From positions 1 to 6,518 of the forward strand of contig RPPU01000265.1 in NCBI GenBank assembly GCA_003819975.1: 6,518 bases of DNA, in the 5' to 3' direction. This stretch comes from Desulfobacteraceae bacterium. GTDB lineage: Bacteria; Desulfobacterota; DSM-4660; Desulfatiglandales; HGW-15. The translations under genes and the position numbers were made by a program. Shown piece by piece: positions 5,402-6,518 of the stretch; the first letter of the stretch is position 1; each line of letters begins with the position of its first letter. The notes beneath the pieces are model-generated. The model saw only the letters and a program-made list of their open reading frames with translations, was not told the origin of the DNA and ran no database searches.

Positions 5402-6518
5402 GTGAAAAAAACATTAAAATACGGCATTTGGTCATTTTCGATTTTATTCGTATTACTCATCAGTTGCGTTGCGCTTTTATGGTATCTTTGGACCAGCAAC
5501 CTTCCTTATATCGGTTCTTTGCAAAACTATAATCCTCCAATTATAACAGAGGTTTATGGTGATGATAATCAGATAATCGGCCGTTTTTGGAAAGAGAAAA
5601 GAATCGTTATGCCCTTGGACCAAATCCCGGACCATGTGAAAAATGCTTTTATTGCGGCTGAGGATGCCCGTTTTTTTCAACATGAAGGCGTGGATATTTC
5701 CAGCATTATCCGGGCCTTTTTTAAAAATTTGATGGCCGGCAAGATCGAGCAGGGCGGCAGCACCATCACCCAGCAAGTCACGAAGTCGCTGCTTTTAAAA
5801 GACACGGAAAGGACCTATCGCCGCAAGGTCCGCGAAGCGATTCTTTCCCTGCAAATTGAAAAAAACTTTTCCAAGGAACAGATTCTGTTTCTTTATTTGA
5901 ATCAAATCTACCTGGGCCACGGCGCTTACGGAGTGGAAGTCGCCGCCCGGACCTATTTCAAGAAAGGGGTGGCGGAATTGAATCTGGCCGAGACGGCCCT
6001 GATCGCCGGTCTGCCGCAAGCACCGAGTAAATACTCCTTGATCACCAGTTTTGACAAAGCCAAGGCCCGGCAAAAATACGTATTGGAACAAATGCAGGAA
6101 GAGGGTTATATCACCAAAGAACAGGAACAAGAAGCCAATCAAGCCGAGGTGACGATCAATCGCGAAACGGAAAACTTTTTTGAAATCAGCCCCTCTTTCA
6201 CCGAACACGTCCGCCGTTACCTGGAACAGAAATACGGCGAAGAACTTCTTTATAAAGGCGGGTTGAAAGTTCACACCACGGTCAATTTAAGCATGCAGAT
6301 AGCGGGCCAGGAAGCCGTGAAGACCGGTTTACGCGAATTGGACAAGCGCGAGGGTTACCGCGGTCCGGTGCAGCGTTTAAAACCGGAGGAGGTCGAAGAG
6401 TATAAACAAAAATTAAAAGAGAAATGGGAACCGACCCCCCCAATCAAAAATGCGATTGTCGAAGGCGTGGTTGAAAAGGTCGATGATGTAAAAAAGGAAG
6501 TGGTTGTTGCTTTGGGCG
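5402..6518 (+). CDS. mrcA: Class A penicillin-binding protein 1A (3'-truncated)
   Basis: This is a bifunctional peptidoglycan synthase anchored in the inner membrane: a glycosyltransferase polymerises lipid II and a transpeptidase cross-links the stem peptides. The window holds 372 residues, under half of a usual 750-850, and ends at the right edge. A single N-terminal membrane helix (about 8-29) follows a basic start (KKTLK). The GT51 domain is complete: AAEDARFFQHEGVD (85-98) with catalytic Glu87, GGSTITQQVTKSLLL (118-132), RKVREA to NQIYLG (141-172), and a YFKK-AETALIAGLPQAPS region (185-209). Then come GLKVHTTVN (287-295), GYRGP (318-322) and VVEKVDDVKKEVVVALG (356-372), which opens the OB-fold insert typical of Gram-negative PBP1A. 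The transpeptidase domain with SxxK, SxN and KTG lies beyond the edge. No periplasmic partner is visible nearby. Confidence 0.93.
   Translation, partial: MKKTLKYGIWSFSILFVLLISCVALLWYLWTSNLPYIGSLQNYNPPIITEVYGDDNQIIGRFWKEKRIVMPLDQIPDHVKNAFIAAEDARFFQHEGVDISSIIRAFFKNLMAGKIEQGGSTITQQVTKSLLLKDTERTYRRKVREAILSLQIEKNFSKEQILFLYLNQIYLGHGAYGVEVAARTYFKKGVAELNLAETALIAGLPQAPSKYSLITSFDKAKARQKYVLEQMQEEGYITKEQEQEANQAEVTINRETENFFEISPSFTEHVRRYLEQKYGEELLYKGGLKVHTTVNLSMQIAGQEAVKTGLRELDKREGYRGPVQRLKPEEVEEYKQKLKEKWEPTPPIKNAIVEGVVEKVDDVKKEVVVALG

Noticed and set aside
5795..6274. 159-codon minus-strand frame inside PBP1A
   Set aside because: The plus strand encodes a complete GT51 glycosyltransferase domain here. 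The Phe-rich opposite frame is the mirror of its Lys/Glu-rich codons, not a membrane protein gene.

Overview
The window carries five protein-coding genes, all on the plus strand. Both ends are cut: the first gene has lost its 5' part and the last its 3' part. It looks like a bacterial chromosome of moderate GC. The last gene is a class A penicillin-binding protein that runs into what looks like the OB-fold insert of Gram-negative PBP1A, so a Gram-negative-type cell wall is likely. The mix of an AMP-forming medium-chain acyl-CoA synthetase, 5-oxoprolinase and PBP1A would suit an anaerobic heterotroph, for example of the Desulfobacterota type. That placement is inference and weak. No mobile element, CRISPR array, tRNA or rRNA is visible.

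Layout. (1) 3-701: C-terminal part of a fold-type III PLP enzyme of the D-serine dehydratase / D-threonine aldolase family. (2) 702-867: a spacer with two strong dyads and an A/T palindrome. (3) 868-3292: a compact pxpA-pxpB-pxpC operon for ATP-dependent 5-oxoprolinase, with an 8-nt gap between pxpA and pxpB and a 13-nt overlap between pxpB and pxpC. (4) 3293-3473: an AT-rich leader with two inverted repeats, a weak promoter candidate and a very strong Shine-Dalgarno site. (5) 3474-5117: a MACS-type acyl-CoA synthetase with all the core adenylation motifs. (6) 5118-5401: a spacer dense in structure. It contains a probable minus-strand transcription unit of about 107 nt (extended -10 promoter, internal hairpin, intrinsic terminator), a hairpin joined to a TTGTAA palindrome, and a plus-strand terminator-like hairpin just before the next gene. 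(7) 5402 to the end: the start of PBP1A, opening with GTG.

Function. PxpABC opens cyclised glutamate (5-oxoproline, an unavoidable damage product of glutamine and glutamate) back to L-glutamate using ATP. The upstream PLP enzyme acts on D- or beta-hydroxy amino acids, so the first four genes may form a small amino-acid salvage group, although the structured 166-bp gap leaves co-transcription open. The acyl-CoA synthetase activates a carboxylic acid and appears to be its own unit. PBP1A polymerises and cross-links peptidoglycan and is functionally unrelated.

The genes themselves belong to known families. The least explained parts are the intergenic ones, above all the candidate small RNA at 5125-5231 on the minus strand.
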